From Selaginella moellendorffii (lineage: Eukaryota > Streptophyta > Lycopodiopsida > Selaginellales > Selaginellaceae), in assembly GCF_000143415.4 (NCBI RefSeq), contig NW_003314287.1, forward strand, positions 689,160 through 753,159: 64,000 nt of DNA, in the 5' to 3' direction. A model generated the notes under the pieces. It saw nothing but the letters and a program-made list of their open reading frames with translations. It did no database searches and had not been told where the DNA came from. A program made the position numbers and the translations under genes. Numbering within the stretch: the stretch's first letter is position 1; each line of letters opens with the position of its first letter. Below are positions 22,191 to 34,224 of this stretch, one piece after another.

Positions 22191-22364
22191 TGTGAGGGCC
22201 AAGTGTACGGCTACGATGCCGTATACTAATATTAGCGTAGTGGATTTTGGTAGCCATCGGATTGGTTTCAATCCGGACCACTCGCTCCTGTATATAAGCT
22301 AAGGTTTTTGGGTTAATTGATATGCACATTTCTGTATTCCCTTTCCATATTCCATGCACTCACA
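22191..22364 (+). repeat. 3' LTR of gypsy element
   Basis: 174 bp. It differs from the 5' LTR at three positions that I see (gccatcgg versus gccgtcag; ctaagg versus ctaggg). Flanked on the right by tagccacaatc, completing the target duplication. Confidence 0.9.
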
Positions 22365-22497
22365 TAGCCACAATCAATAATTGATTATTTTTATTTATGA
22401 TGGTCTAATAATAAATATATCATATATCAATTAATGTTTTCCTGGTTATTAAAATATTTTAAAATAATTTAAATACTGGATAATTTGTACTTTTACA

Positions 22498-22875
22498 CTA
22501 CTTTAGTAATAAATTTAATTTTAAAAATAGTAGACTACAGCACCTAACATTATCCTTATGAATAATCATCCCAATTTCATGAGGAACTTCAGCTGCTAGC
22601 CACAAGCAAAGCACATATACAACACCAAATCTAGGAGTGGCATAGAGCGAATTAAAACAAATCAAACAATAATGAAAAATCAATTTTAAAGGCTTGAAAT
22701 GGATTGTCAAACAAATCTTTCCACCCCTATACAAGAGAGAAGAAGGTAAGAAATTTTCCTTGATAATGAGCTAGAGATTGAGCGTCTCTACCTTCCCGTC
22801 CAGTTCCGGGAGCTCTAGCTCTGGAGCGGTGGTGGGGTAAGTCACGGGGATCTCGAACTGCAAATCAAACTCGTA
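22498..22875 (-). pseudogene. UFC1 fragment, unit 3
   Basis: Counterpart of 2530-2905 and slightly closer to UFC1: [28 protein letters not shown], then [35 protein letters not shown] and GMIIHKDN. It has the same truncation and the same missing WAKN segment, so the damage predates the duplication. The active-site-containing N-terminal part is missing. Confidence 0.7.
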
Positions 22876-22949
22876 TGTGAACGTACCAGCAGCGGAGTGG
22901 ATTCCACAGCGGAGCTGAGGCCGCCGGATCTGGCGCGGATCGGCGGACT

Positions 22950-24490
22950 GGAGCTGCTGCCGCGGCGACTGGAGTGGCGATTTTGGCAGCAGTGGCGACG
23001 ATCTACTCGACCTGGAAGAGCGAGGTGAGATCTTTTCTTGTAGCATTCTGCTGCTCATCAGTTTCTTGTGGATTCTGCAAAGACCGCTCGTAGCAATGCT
23101 GGGGATTTTGGTTCGTGCTTTGCTTTTTGCTCGAAAGTTCTAGGTTTTAGTTGTGGATTGTCCGTCCAGCATTAGATCTGAACGAATGGCGAAAGTTTCG
23201 ACTCTTAGAAGCGAAGCCTGTAACTCACAACATGAGACGTTACAGGCAAGAGGAAAGAAAAAATGGAAAACAAGATGATGTGCTGATGTTCTTTGTCGTC
23301 CAGGTTTGCCTTGGATGACGATGCGCAACGTTGCTTCGTGCCTCTTGACAAAGTAACGGAGCTTCCAAACCTCATGACGAAGATACGTGAATTTTTCTTT
23401 GCTTTGCAGGGCTGCTATGGGTACGAAAAAGGATGGGAAGCCAAATGTGATCATCAGACCATATGTAAAATTGTCTTACGCTTGGAATCACTGTAACTTG
23501 TGCTTCGTGCTGACAGATATACGCCCATAAGTGATCCGTACGTTCGTGGTCACTTTGATTACTTGTCAAGGTATTGCTTTCAGCATTTGCGTGCTTTCTC
23601 AGCTGACGATGGAAAAAATATTTCTTTTGTAGACTTACCCGCAAGAAAAAATGAGCAAATATTTTGCCGCTCTTCGGCCCGGAGACACTTTGGAAATGAA
23701 AGGGTGCGTGTAGTTTACTACATTTCTTTCCGTCTGTAGTTTTACAAGGAAGATCCACAGCAAGCTCCCATACAGCGCCAACATGAAAGCACGTATTGGG
23801 GTGGTATATCTTTGAGTTCTCTGCGTAACTTTACTGTCGGTTAGATTGCAGGAGGTACCGGGATCACACCGATGTTTCAAGTGCTTAACAAGATCTTAAA
23901 AAACCCAGAAGATAAAACACAGGTTTGTCTCCAGGAAAAACGTGTAATGTTTCTGCGGCGTTTCCTCCGATCAGGTCTCGTTGATCTATGCCAACTTGAC
24001 CCCGGACGACATTCTACTCAAGAACGAGCTCGACAAACTAGCTGAAAAGCATCCAAACTTCAAGGTCCTGTTTGAAGACTATCAGACTTCCACTCTGGTG
24101 TTTCCAAGGAAAACTGACGCATGTTTACAGGTTTTCTATGTTGTCGATAAGCCAACGCATTACTGGGGAGGAGGATCCGGCTTCATCACGAAAGACATCC
24201 TGGTGAAGGGACTACCACCTCCTTCGGACGGCAATCTCATCATGGTTTGAAGCTCATTCGCTGCTCGTTGTTACTTAGTTCCCATTGACACAATTTCCAA
24301 CAGGTGTGCGGGCCTCCAGGCCTCATAAACCACATCTCCGGCGCTAAAGCACCAGACAAATCACAAGGACAAGTAAGCATTTTACAGAGATATCTATTCC
24401 AACACGCGAGCTTGCCTGATTCCACTCTTCCTTCTCAACAGTTGACAGGTCTCTTGAAAAGCATGGGTTACACTGAAGACCAAAGTTCTA
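22950..24490 (+). pseudogene. NADH-cytochrome b5 reductase (CBR2-like), unit 3, damaged
   Basis: Same exon series as unit 1. Exon 2 here is intact (from 23170, ALDLNEWRKFRLLEAKPVTHN) and ends at a GC donor (ttacag/gcaaga). Later blocks are well kept: KLPYSANMKARIGV, IAGGTGITPMFQVLNKIL, IYANLTPDDILLKNELDKLA, FYVVDKPTHYWGGGSGF and VCGPPGLINHISG. Damage: the same exon-3 frameshift as unit 1; loss of one T at about 23558 (HFDLLVK becomes out of frame); and loss of the GTGTAC codons at the C-terminus so that YKF is gone. Probably not functional, although most splice sites are intact. The N-terminal exon and start are unresolved. Confidence 0.78.
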
Positions 24491-24629
24491 GGCATTCTTT
24501 TATTCTCAGGACAATAACAAATACAAAGCTCTTTAAAGTTATGAGAGCCGTAGATTAAGGTCCCCTGAGACGCACTGGCTTATTCCGCGGAGCCATGCCG
24601 TGTGCTTATGGAGTCGCAGCGTGATGATC

Positions 24630-25483
24630 TTACCCTCCTGAACGAATGAAAAGAAGAGCGTTTTCACAGAAAAGATTGGAAAGTCTATACTGTAGCACCT
24701 GATGCCTTGGGCTGGCCTTCGGAGTTGGACTTGGAGCGGGGCTGGTCTGTAGAGGAGATGGGCTTGGAGCGAGGCAGGTCTTTGGAGGTGATGGGCTTGG
24801 AGCGGGGCTGGTCTTTGGAGGTGATGGGCTTAGAGCGGGGCTGGTCTTTGGAGGATTTGGACTTGGAGCGGGGCTGGTCTTTGGAGAAGGGCTTGGTGTT
24901 GGGCTCGTCTTTGGAGATGGGTTTGGTGTTGGGCTTGAACTGGGACTTTCCGTGCATCCTGTAAACAGCAAAACTCTATCAAAAGTTCATGTTACAAATC
25001 GTGGAAGCATGAAAAGTTGGCCAGAGAAACCTGGTGGCGTGGGCGGTCCTGACAGAAACATGAAAGAAAAAGAAAACAGTTAAGCCTGAAAAACCATAGA
25101 AAAGAAAGCACAAGTTGGTATATGGCACCTGCTTCAACTGTAAATTTACGTAAAAGTTTCAGTACGTGAGATTAATGTTGCTGTTAAATTCAAGAGTTTC
25201 ACCTGGGCATGGCAGAATACCACGGAGCCACCACCTGGAGCAACACCAAACGAAAGGCTATAGTAGCACAAACATGTGATCAATTCGAACTTCCTCACCT
25301 GCATCGATCTTGTGCTGCAGCAACAACAACAAGCAAAGAAGAGATGTTGGCAAGAGTCCCATAGAAGACCATGTCAAATGCATAAAAAGAACCTTGGTTT
25401 GCTTGACGAACAACAAACTCAGCATCCCCAAGACTGCAAACCACAAGAAATGAAATCACCAATGCCACAAAGACGGCCTTCAT
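24630..25483 (-). CDS. Small secreted Pro-rich (AGP-like) protein, copy 3
   Basis: Four exons: 25483-25299, 25234-25203, 25048-25031 (18 nt here) and 24958-24630; 187 residues. Signal peptide [19 protein letters not shown]. The hinge reads DRCRWWLRGILPCPGPPTPPG then CTESP, with one Cys changed to Trp relative to copies 1 and 2. The tail has [11 protein letters not shown]-type repeats. A 1-bp deletion near the end shifts frame, so the tail ends in QYRLSNLFCENALLFIRSGG instead of KASGATV. The rest of the frame is open. Confidence 0.6.
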
Positions 25484-25549
25484 CTTGTAGAGACTGGATG
25501 GCTGGCTGAGAGGCAATGCAGGAGTTGGAATGCGAATGCATATGCAGGC

Positions 25550-25900
25550 GAAATTTATTTTGAACCAAGACTAGCAAACAAAGCCAATAGAATCATAATG
25601 TACCAGTTGGCCAGAATGTCACAGTTTTTGTTCTTTTCCCGAAGAATTGACTAGGGAGAACGTGAATGAGAATTGTCTGAGATGAAGTGTCGTTTCCAAA
25701 TCTCAGCTGGGTGGCAAGCTAATGTGACACCATAAAATATAGACACAAGTTCCAGCAAAAAATGTCAGGTTTATGACATTCATTGCCAACAAGGTGATCG
25801 AGACCTACATCGCATAAAGAAGCTGGCAGCAAAGGGAGGTGATAGTTGTCTTGCCTTCTATAGACAATGACTTGGATGTGCAAAGAACCCGATCCAGAGA
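25550..25900. other. Spacer between Pro-rich copy 3 and PPR
   Basis: No gene seen. Likely holds the promoter of the Pro-rich gene (-) and the 3' end of the PPR transcript (-). Confidence 0.4.
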
Positions 25901-28135
25901 CTAAATTGCAAGAGATTTGCTTAAGCGAAGTATGTGCTCTGCAGCTCGCTTGCCACGAGTCACATCTCCATGGAGCCTGCAAGCGCTCAACAGAGTTGTC
26001 CATGCCACCGCATCTGGAAGAAATGGCATGGACTGGATAAGATTCTCGGCCTCCTCCAGCCGCTTAGCCCGCCCAAGCAGATCAACCATGCACCTGTAGT
26101 GATCCACAATTGGGTCAATCCCAAAGTCTGGTTGGATTAGCAGGAAGTGTTCTCGAGCATCAATGATCTTCCCCGCGTGGCTGCAACCGCTCAGGATTGC
26201 GATAAAAGTGATCTCGTCCGGTGAAATCCCTTCGAGATTCATGGACTGAAACGCATTAATTGCATCTTGCATATGGCCGTTTCTGGCAAGTACTGCGATC
26301 AAGGCCGTCCACGACCGCTGGTCTTTCCATGGCATATTTTCGAATACTTCACGGGCGCAGCTTACATGACCATTTACGGAAAATGCAACCATCATTGTAG
26401 TGCACGATGAAAGATTGTGTTCCAGAATTCTGTCAAATATACTCTTTGCTTGCACAAGACACCCATTAAGAGCATAGACTGAGATCATAACGTTCCATGA
26501 CACCACATCGTGCAAGGGCATTCGATTGAAGGCTTGAACTGATTCGAGAAATTCACCACAATCGCCATAGCCAGTCAGAAGAACACACCATGCAAGGTGA
26601 TCGCGGAAAGGCATCGAGAGGAACATTCTCTTCGCATCTGTCAGATACCCATCTCGGGCATAGGCCGACATTACAGTGTTCCACGCCACGACATTCCAAC
26701 TTGGCATTCTATCCAAGGCCTCTTTTGCTTTGAAGGTTTGCATTGCAGTAACAAGTCCACCAGCTAGAGCATTCCAGCAAACAATATCTTTCTGCTCCAC
26801 AAGAGAAAACAATCTCCACATCTCCTCGAGATTCCCAACTCCGGCATTTGCAGAAATCATGCAAGTCCAAGTCGCAACATTGGTATCGGGCATCGACTCA
26901 AAGATTATCTTTGACTCAGTGGCCCGACCTGCATGCGCCAAGACCTGTATCATTGCGTTATTCGACAGAATATCCCACTGTGGCATCCGATCAAAAAGTA
27001 TCTTTGCTTCCTGAGTATCCCCTTTTTGGGCATATACTGTAATCATAGTATTCCAAGTAATGACATTTTTTTGTGGCATCGTAAGAAATACGGAAGTAGA
27101 TTCGTCTAAACATCCATTAGATGCAAAAGCTTGTATGATAATGTTGCTTGACACAAGATCCCTGTGTGGCATCTTCTGGAGCAAATCTTTAGCCGAGAGC
27201 ATATCCCCACCTTGGGCATATGCCATCAACATTGTATTCCAAGCAAGAGAATCGTACGAAGGCATCCTAGCGAATATAACCTCCACGTGGCAGGGAGAGC
27301 CATGCTGGCAAAACGCGTGGAGGAGCGCGTTCCACGACACCGTCGTTCTCTGCGGCATCAGCAGGAAAATCTCCTCCACGAGTGTGACGTGTCCGGCATG
27401 ATCATAGCCAATGGCCAGAGAGTTCCACGTCACCACATTCCGCGCTGGCATTCGCTCGAAGAGCTGCACCGCGATGTTCACGTAGCCCTTTTGCGAACAG
27501 GTGGCAAGGATGGTCGTCCAACTCACCACGTTTCGTTCGGACATCCTGTCAAACGTGGATTTGGCCTCCAATGGGAGCTCGGCTTGGGAATATATGAGCA
27601 TCATGAGATTCCACGTTGCAGTGCTCGGGTGTGGCATATTCTCAAACAGTTCTATCGCCTGTTCCAGATACCCGCATCTGGCATATACTGTGAGCATTGA
27701 GTTCCAGGCCATGACGTGCCACTCCGGCATCCGGTATAAATACTCGCTTGCGTTGTCTAGAGACCCGTGTTCGCAAGACGCAGATACCATCGTCGTCCAT
27801 GTCACTACGTTTTTGCGACGCATGGAATCATACAGATGCTTTGCCTGATACAGATGCCCGTTTTGGGCATATGCCGCGACTAGGATATTCCAAGAACATA
27901 TGTTTGGGGCTTCAATCCCGTCAAAGACCATCTTGGCTTCTCGCACTTGCCCGCATTTGCCGTACATGTTAACAAGCATATTGGCCAGGTACGCATTCGA
28001 TTTGTGGCCACTGGCCACAATTTGGCCATGGAGATCGCGGCCTCTTGCAATGTCTTTGGACTCCCCACAAGCTTTGAGAGCTGTGGCAAACGCATCTTCA
28101 AACAAAAGCTTTGCGTCATTTGCCCGTCTTTGCAT
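25901..28135 (-). CDS. Pentatricopeptide repeat protein (S-motif array, no DYW)
   Basis: Single-exon 744-residue protein. After a PPR start (ATALKACGESKDIARGRDLH) it has a long run of about 31-residue repeats with the NVVTWNTMI..YA..G....AK.LFDRMP signature, about 18-20 in all. It closes with a longer P/L-like unit ([20 protein letters not shown]) and [20 protein letters not shown]. It stops shortly after SACRLHGDVTRGKRAAEHIL, inside what would be the E motif, so no complete E or DYW deaminase domain is present. PPR proteins bind organelle RNA for editing, splicing or stabilisation. No strong targeting peptide is evident at this start. Broken copies lie at 6086-7230 and 10580-11190. It sits only 57 bp from the next gene's stop. 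Confidence 0.9.
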   Translation of the reverse strand: MQRRANDAKLLFEDAFATALKACGESKDIARGRDLHGQIVASGHKSNAYLANMLVNMYGKCGQVREAKMVFDGIEAPNICSWNILVAAYAQNGHLYQAKHLYDSMRRKNVVTWTTMVSASCEHGSLDNASEYLYRMPEWHVMAWNSMLTVYARCGYLEQAIELFENMPHPSTATWNLMMLIYSQAELPLEAKSTFDRMSERNVVSWTTILATCSQKGYVNIAVQLFERMPARNVVTWNSLAIGYDHAGHVTLVEEIFLLMPQRTTVSWNALLHAFCQHGSPCHVEVIFARMPSYDSLAWNTMLMAYAQGGDMLSAKDLLQKMPHRDLVSSNIIIQAFASNGCLDESTSVFLTMPQKNVITWNTMITVYAQKGDTQEAKILFDRMPQWDILSNNAMIQVLAHAGRATESKIIFESMPDTNVATWTCMISANAGVGNLEEMWRLFSLVEQKDIVCWNALAGGLVTAMQTFKAKEALDRMPSWNVVAWNTVMSAYARDGYLTDAKRMFLSMPFRDHLAWCVLLTGYGDCGEFLESVQAFNRMPLHDVVSWNVMISVYALNGCLVQAKSIFDRILEHNLSSCTTMMVAFSVNGHVSCAREVFENMPWKDQRSWTALIAVLARNGHMQDAINAFQSMNLEGISPDEITFIAILSGCSHAGKIIDAREHFLLIQPDFGIDPIVDHYRCMVDLLGRAKRLEEAENLIQSMPFLPDAVAWTTLLSACRLHGDVTRGKRAAEHILRLSKSLAI

Positions 28136-28192
28136 ATGCTCACTAAAAGAGTTTCATTTTCTCAAAGACAGTATTATTTACACTATATGCTT

Positions 28193-29089
28193 TCAATCGC
28201 TTTGCCGGAGAAGCTGGAGCAATGCGAGGAAGAGATTAAGGATGTCGAGGTAGAGTGCGATGGAAGCCCAGACGTAGTCGTCGTAGTCGAAGCGCTTGAT
28301 GAGATTGTCCGTGTCGTAGACGATATAGGCGCTGAAAATCAGCGCTCCAATCCCGGCGTAGATGCTCGTGCCGAGACTGGTAATCGGGAAGAACGACTGC
28401 AAGGAAAACGCGTGAGAAAGGAGAGAAATTCGATCAAAAGCATCGACCAAGTACCTGAATGAGTCCCCACAAGATGAGGATGATCACAGCCACGAAGAGA
28501 AATGGCCCCAAGAAGCTAAAGTCCTGGCCTCGCTTTGCAGCCCAGTATGTGTAGGCAGTGAGCCCAAATCCAATGGCGGCCGTGAGGATCAAAGCTTCCA
28601 ACACGATATCCCCTGTGCCAATTTTTTAAGCTAAGCTGTGAGAAATCCAAGTTCTAGAACTTTCAAGAACTTACCTCGCGTGAACGCGCACGAAATTCCA
28701 ACCGGCAAGCTCAGGCACACCGTGAAGATCCCCAGCAAGATGAGATTGATGGGATGGCTCTGGCGATAGGGATGAATCACGCACAAAACTGCGAAACACA
28801 GGAATCAAATCACTCGAAAACCTGGCGAAATATTTCCCGAAAACTCACGGATCAGAGGCAGGAAGGCCAGGAAGATCGGCAATCCGGGCGTGGTGACGAA
28901 GAACATCGCCACCGGGCGCGAGAAGACGACGACGCTGGCGACGATGGCGGTGAGCACGATCTGGGTGGTGAGAATTCCATAGACCTTGCGGATGAAGCCC
29001 CAGCGCAGCGTGCTGTCGTCGGCAGAGAGGCCCGGATACAAACCGCCGCTCTCGATGTCGTAGTCATAGCCTTGCTTCCCACCCCACAT
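28193..29089 (-). CDS. LIFEGUARD / Bax inhibitor-1-like membrane protein (TMBIM family)
   Basis: Four exons: 29089-28849, 28788-28675, 28612-28455 and 28396-28193, all GT-AG; 238 residues. The N-terminus is cytosolic (MWGGKQGYDYDIESGG), then LRWGFIRKVYGILTTQIVLT starts a seven-helix bundle. The C-terminal signature YIVYDTDNLIKRFDYDDYVW followed by ALYLDILNLFLALLQLLRQ is characteristic of plant LFG proteins. They sit in ER, Golgi, tonoplast or plasma membrane, leak calcium and damp cell death. Length is normal (about 240). Separate transcription from the PPR is likely despite the 57-bp gap. Confidence 0.93.
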
Positions 29090-29229
29090 TGTGCTGCGCT
29101 ACCCAAGAACCCTAGATCCCGAGAGCATATCCTTTTAAGTATATCCTCAAGATACATTAATTTAGAAAAACAATTGGTTTTGATTTTAGATATTAATTTA
29201 TGTGTTAGCCATTTAAATGAATTTTATTT

Positions 29230-31091
<1,862 letters not shown>

Positions 31092-31291
31092 CTATGGTGA
31101 AATTTTTCAAGGCCAATGTGCCGAGATCGAGGAAAGATTGTCTGTCGCTCACATGGAATTTCCAAGCTTTTCAATTGCTTGTGCTGGATTGGTGGCCGAA
31201 GATTTGAAGCTAAACCCCAAAATTCTTAATTGCTTGTGGACGCAGATTTGAAAAATTCTTTCTGTATGAAGAAAAATCACGCAAAAATTAA

Positions 31292-31365
31292 TGGCTTCAT
31301 CCAGGTTCGAACTGGAGACCTTCAGTGTGTTAGACTGACGTGATAACCAACTACACCATGAAACC
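31292..31365 (-). tRNA. tRNA-Val (anticodon AAC)
   Basis: 74-nt cloverleaf on the minus strand: acceptor GGTTTCA/TGAAGCC plus discriminator A, D-arm with GTAGTTGG, anticodon stem CAGT../..ACTG around loop CTAACAC, and T-arm with GTTCGAACC. No intron. An internal A box (TGGTGTAGTTGGTTA) and B box (GGTTCGAAC-type) are present, as needed for RNA polymerase III. The 3' CCA is not encoded, as usual in eukaryotes. Confidence 0.95.
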
Positions 31366-31438
31366 AACGCATGGTGAATTTCAACTTTTTAGTAAGTTCC
31401 CAATTTTTATGGCTTAAAAGTTGCCATAAAAAGTGAGA

Positions 31439-31510
31439 TGAACCCGGCGTGATTCGAACACGCAACCTTCTGATCTGGAGTCAGACGCGCTACCATTGCG
31501 CCACGGATCC
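31439..31510 (-). tRNA. tRNA-Trp (anticodon CCA)
   Basis: 72-nt cloverleaf: acceptor GGATCCG/CGGGTTC plus A, D-arm GTGGCGCAATGGTAGCGC, anticodon loop CTCCAGA and T-arm TGTTCGAATCACG. Intronless. It lies 59 bp upstream (antisense) of the ETF-QO start codon, inside that gene's promoter region. Confidence 0.95.
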
Positions 31511-31569
31511 TCTGACATGTCAGCACCGAAGCTAAATCTTTATCTCTTTTCTTCTTTTGTAAAAGAGCC

Positions 31570-34224
31570 ATGGCTAGGGTTCTTCTCAGGCGGGGAAGCA
31601 ATGCGCTCGCTGCCCGGTCAATTTCAGGCGCTGGAGCCCGGCTGGAATGGCGCGCCAGGAGGTTTTGCTCGGATGGAGTCCAGGAGAGGGAGAGCATGGA
31701 TTACGACGTCGTGATCGTTGGAGCTGGTCCTGCCGGCCTGGCAGCGGCGATCCGGCTCAAGCAGCTCTGCGATCGCGAGAAGAGGGAGCTGTCCGTGTGC
31801 GTCGTGGAGAAAGGAGCTGAAGTGGGTAACATATCTATTCTCTTGTCATTGTTTTCTCCTTGCTTTTCTTTGAGGAGTGACCGCACCGTTGGTTTTTCAG
31901 GATCTCACATTCTCTCGGGAAATGTCTTTGAGCCTCGCAGCTTGACTGAGCTCTTTCCGGACTGGAAGAAACAAGGAGTAAGCTTGTGTTCTAAACTTTT
32001 GTAAGACTGTCACGCTTGTCTAGGCTCCCGTGGAAATTCCGGTCTCGGAAGATAAGTTTTGGCTCCTCTCAAGTAAGCATGCAATACCGCTTCCATCTCC
32101 ATTCAGAAACCATGGGAATTACGTGATCAGGTGAGAGAGACATGTCTATAATTCTTACGAAGCAATCGTTTTTGTTCAGCTTAAGTCAGCTCGTTCGCTG
32201 GCTAGGGACCAAAGCCGAGGAGCTTGGAGTGGAAATATACCCGGGCTTTTCTGCTAGTGAGGTGAGGCGCTTCAGAGAGATTATTCGTTCGTTCTCAAGT
32301 GTACTTACTTTCTACTGTGTCTTTGACAGGTTTTGTACGACGACAACAGAGTTGTGGGAATTGCGACTAACGATATGGGAATTGCGAAGAACGGCTGTAA
32401 GAAGTCAACCTTCCAGAAAGGAATGGAGTTGAGAGGTGCACAAAATCATCGTAAAATGGACTTCCTCTTACGTTCTTGTTTGTTATTTGTGTAGGACGTC
32501 TTACCCTCCTGGCTGAAGGTTGCAGAGGCTATCTATCTGAGGTATTTGTAGATTAGTATTAAGGCACTCGAAGTAATTCATGTGACAGGAAGTTATTCGC
32601 AAGTACCAACTTAGGAAGCAATCAGGTGCCCAGCATCAAACGTACGCTCTTGGGATTAAGGAGGTATATGATAAGCTCCACTGCAAAGTTTTACGCTTAC
32701 AAGCAGGTTTGGGAGGTCGAGGAATCAAAACATCGTCCTGGTTTTGTCCTTCATACAGTTGGCTGGCCTCTCAACACAAAGACGTACGGGGGCTCGTTTC
32801 TGTATCATATGGCAAATCGGCAAGTAAGTTCAAGTTCTTACGTGCTTTAACTAAGCTTAGAAAATCAAGGCAGGTTGCAGTGGGCCTGGTTGTTGCGTTG
32901 GACTATCAAAATCCATATCTCTCGCCCTACGAAGAATATCAGGTGAGAAATATGTTCAGTTTCTACTTCTGCAAAATCTGATCTTAAAATTTATAGAGAT
33001 TTAAACAGCACCCGTCCATAAGACCGATGCTTGAAGGTGGCAAAGTTGTGCAATATGGAGCCCGAACACTAAATGAAGGTGGCTTTCAGGTACATTAAAA
33101 TTCTTGACAAGCCCATGGCGTTCATCGTTTTTTCATAGTCCATTCCAAAAACTGTGTTTCCGGGTGGAGCACTCATTGGCTGTTCAGCGGGATTCGTCAA
33201 TGTTCCAAAAATAAAGGGCGCGCATACGGCTATGAAATCAGGTACATTCGTGTCACTAAACTGGCATTTTCAAGTTTCTCTCTGTAGGATTGCTAGCTGC
33301 AGAGACAGCTTTCGAACAACTATCAAAAGGTAGTGAACCTGCAAAGCTGGATAGTTATTGGGAGCGACTACAAAACTCATGGATATGGGATGAGTTAAAC
33401 GCGGCACGTAACATAAGACCGGTTTGTCCTCATTCTTTTCACTTACAACCAATCTAATCCTAAGTTTGTAACAGGCTTTCCATTATGGTTTGCTCCCAGG
33501 TCTAGCAGTTTCAGCTTTTGAGCAGTAAGTTTTTTCGATTTGCTTCCACAGTTCTCATTCTTCGAATTTGCAGTTACATTTCCAAAGGCAAACTTCCATA
33601 TACTTTGAAGCATGGAAGACCCGATCATTTATCCACTGAGGTATTTAGCTGTGTTATCAAGTGTTTCTAGTGTTATGCATCTGTTGTCCAGGTTAGCAAG
33701 AAGCACAAGCCTATAGACTATCCCAAGCCGGACGGTGTGATCTCTTTTGATCTTCTGACATCACTATACAGGTGCAGTCCACCTATTTTTCAACTTCAGG
33801 AGCTGTGTTCTGACTGTTTGGCTCATCTTCTAGAAGTAACACAAATCATGAACACGATCAGCCTTCGCACCTTCTTCTCCGGGACCCCTCGATCCCGGAG
33901 AAAGTGAATTTGATAGACTATGCAGGACTGGAATCGCGCTATTGTCCAGCGCGAGTCTACGAGTAAGCGCAAGTTTCATGAGTTATCAGAAAAGTTACCC
34001 GTGGCTTTTGTAGGTACATTCCTGATGAGAATGAGAAGCTCACACTTCAGATAAATGCCCAGAACTGCCTGCACTGTAAGGTATGGGAGACGTTAGTTTC
34101 ATAGTAGGTATCGTGCTTTTTCTTACTTTTGACACGTCAGGCCTGTGACATAAAGGATCCACCACAAAACATAAAATGGACAACGCCCGAAGGTGCTGGT
34201 GGTCCAGGTTATTCAATCATGTGA
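31570..34224 (+). CDS. ETFQO: Electron transfer flavoprotein-ubiquinone oxidoreductase
   Basis: 18 exons: 31570-31825, 31901-31977, 32024-32130, 32180-32261, 32330-32435, 32495-32541, 32589-32663, 32707-32823, 32874-32942, 32997-33089, 33139-33241, 33288-33421, 33475-33524, 33574-33640, 33692-33771, 33834-33962, 34014-34080 and 34141-34224; 580 residues. N-terminal Arg-rich presequence ([19 protein letters not shown]) for mitochondria. FAD site [20 protein letters not shown], then [32 protein letters not shown] and [19 protein letters not shown]. The C-terminal 4Fe-4S cluster ligands are [10 protein letters not shown] and NCLHCKACDIKDP. It moves electrons from ETF to ubiquinone in branched-chain and lysine breakdown. 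Introns are about 45-75 bp. Confidence 0.96.

Larger units (their letters stand above)
17355..22364 (+). mobile_element. Near-intact Ty3/gypsy LTR retrotransposon
   Basis: A 5.0-kb element with two 174-bp LTRs (17355-17528 and 22191-22364), both TGTGAGGGCC...CACTCACA. It has a polypurine tract just before the 3' LTR (gagaggaggggatga) and sense-strand gag and pol. The target-site duplication is TAGC (left flank ...ttttagc, right flank tagccacaatc), and the empty site is visible near 2381. The LTRs differ at three positions by my count, so insertion was fairly recent. Pol order is protease, RT, RNase H, integrase, which defines gypsy. Defect: an in-frame TGA at 20161-20163 splits pol. A related, much older antisense copy lies at 59479-61465. 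Confidence 0.93.
15052..28135. repeat. Segmental repeat unit 3 (most complete; carries gypsy insertion)
   Basis: Holds every component of the block in order, including the full-length PPR gene at its right end. The unit is interrupted by the gypsy element at 17355-22364, which is absent from unit 1 at the matching site. The gypsy insertion therefore postdates the duplication (or unit 1 lost it precisely, which is less likely). Confidence 0.85.
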
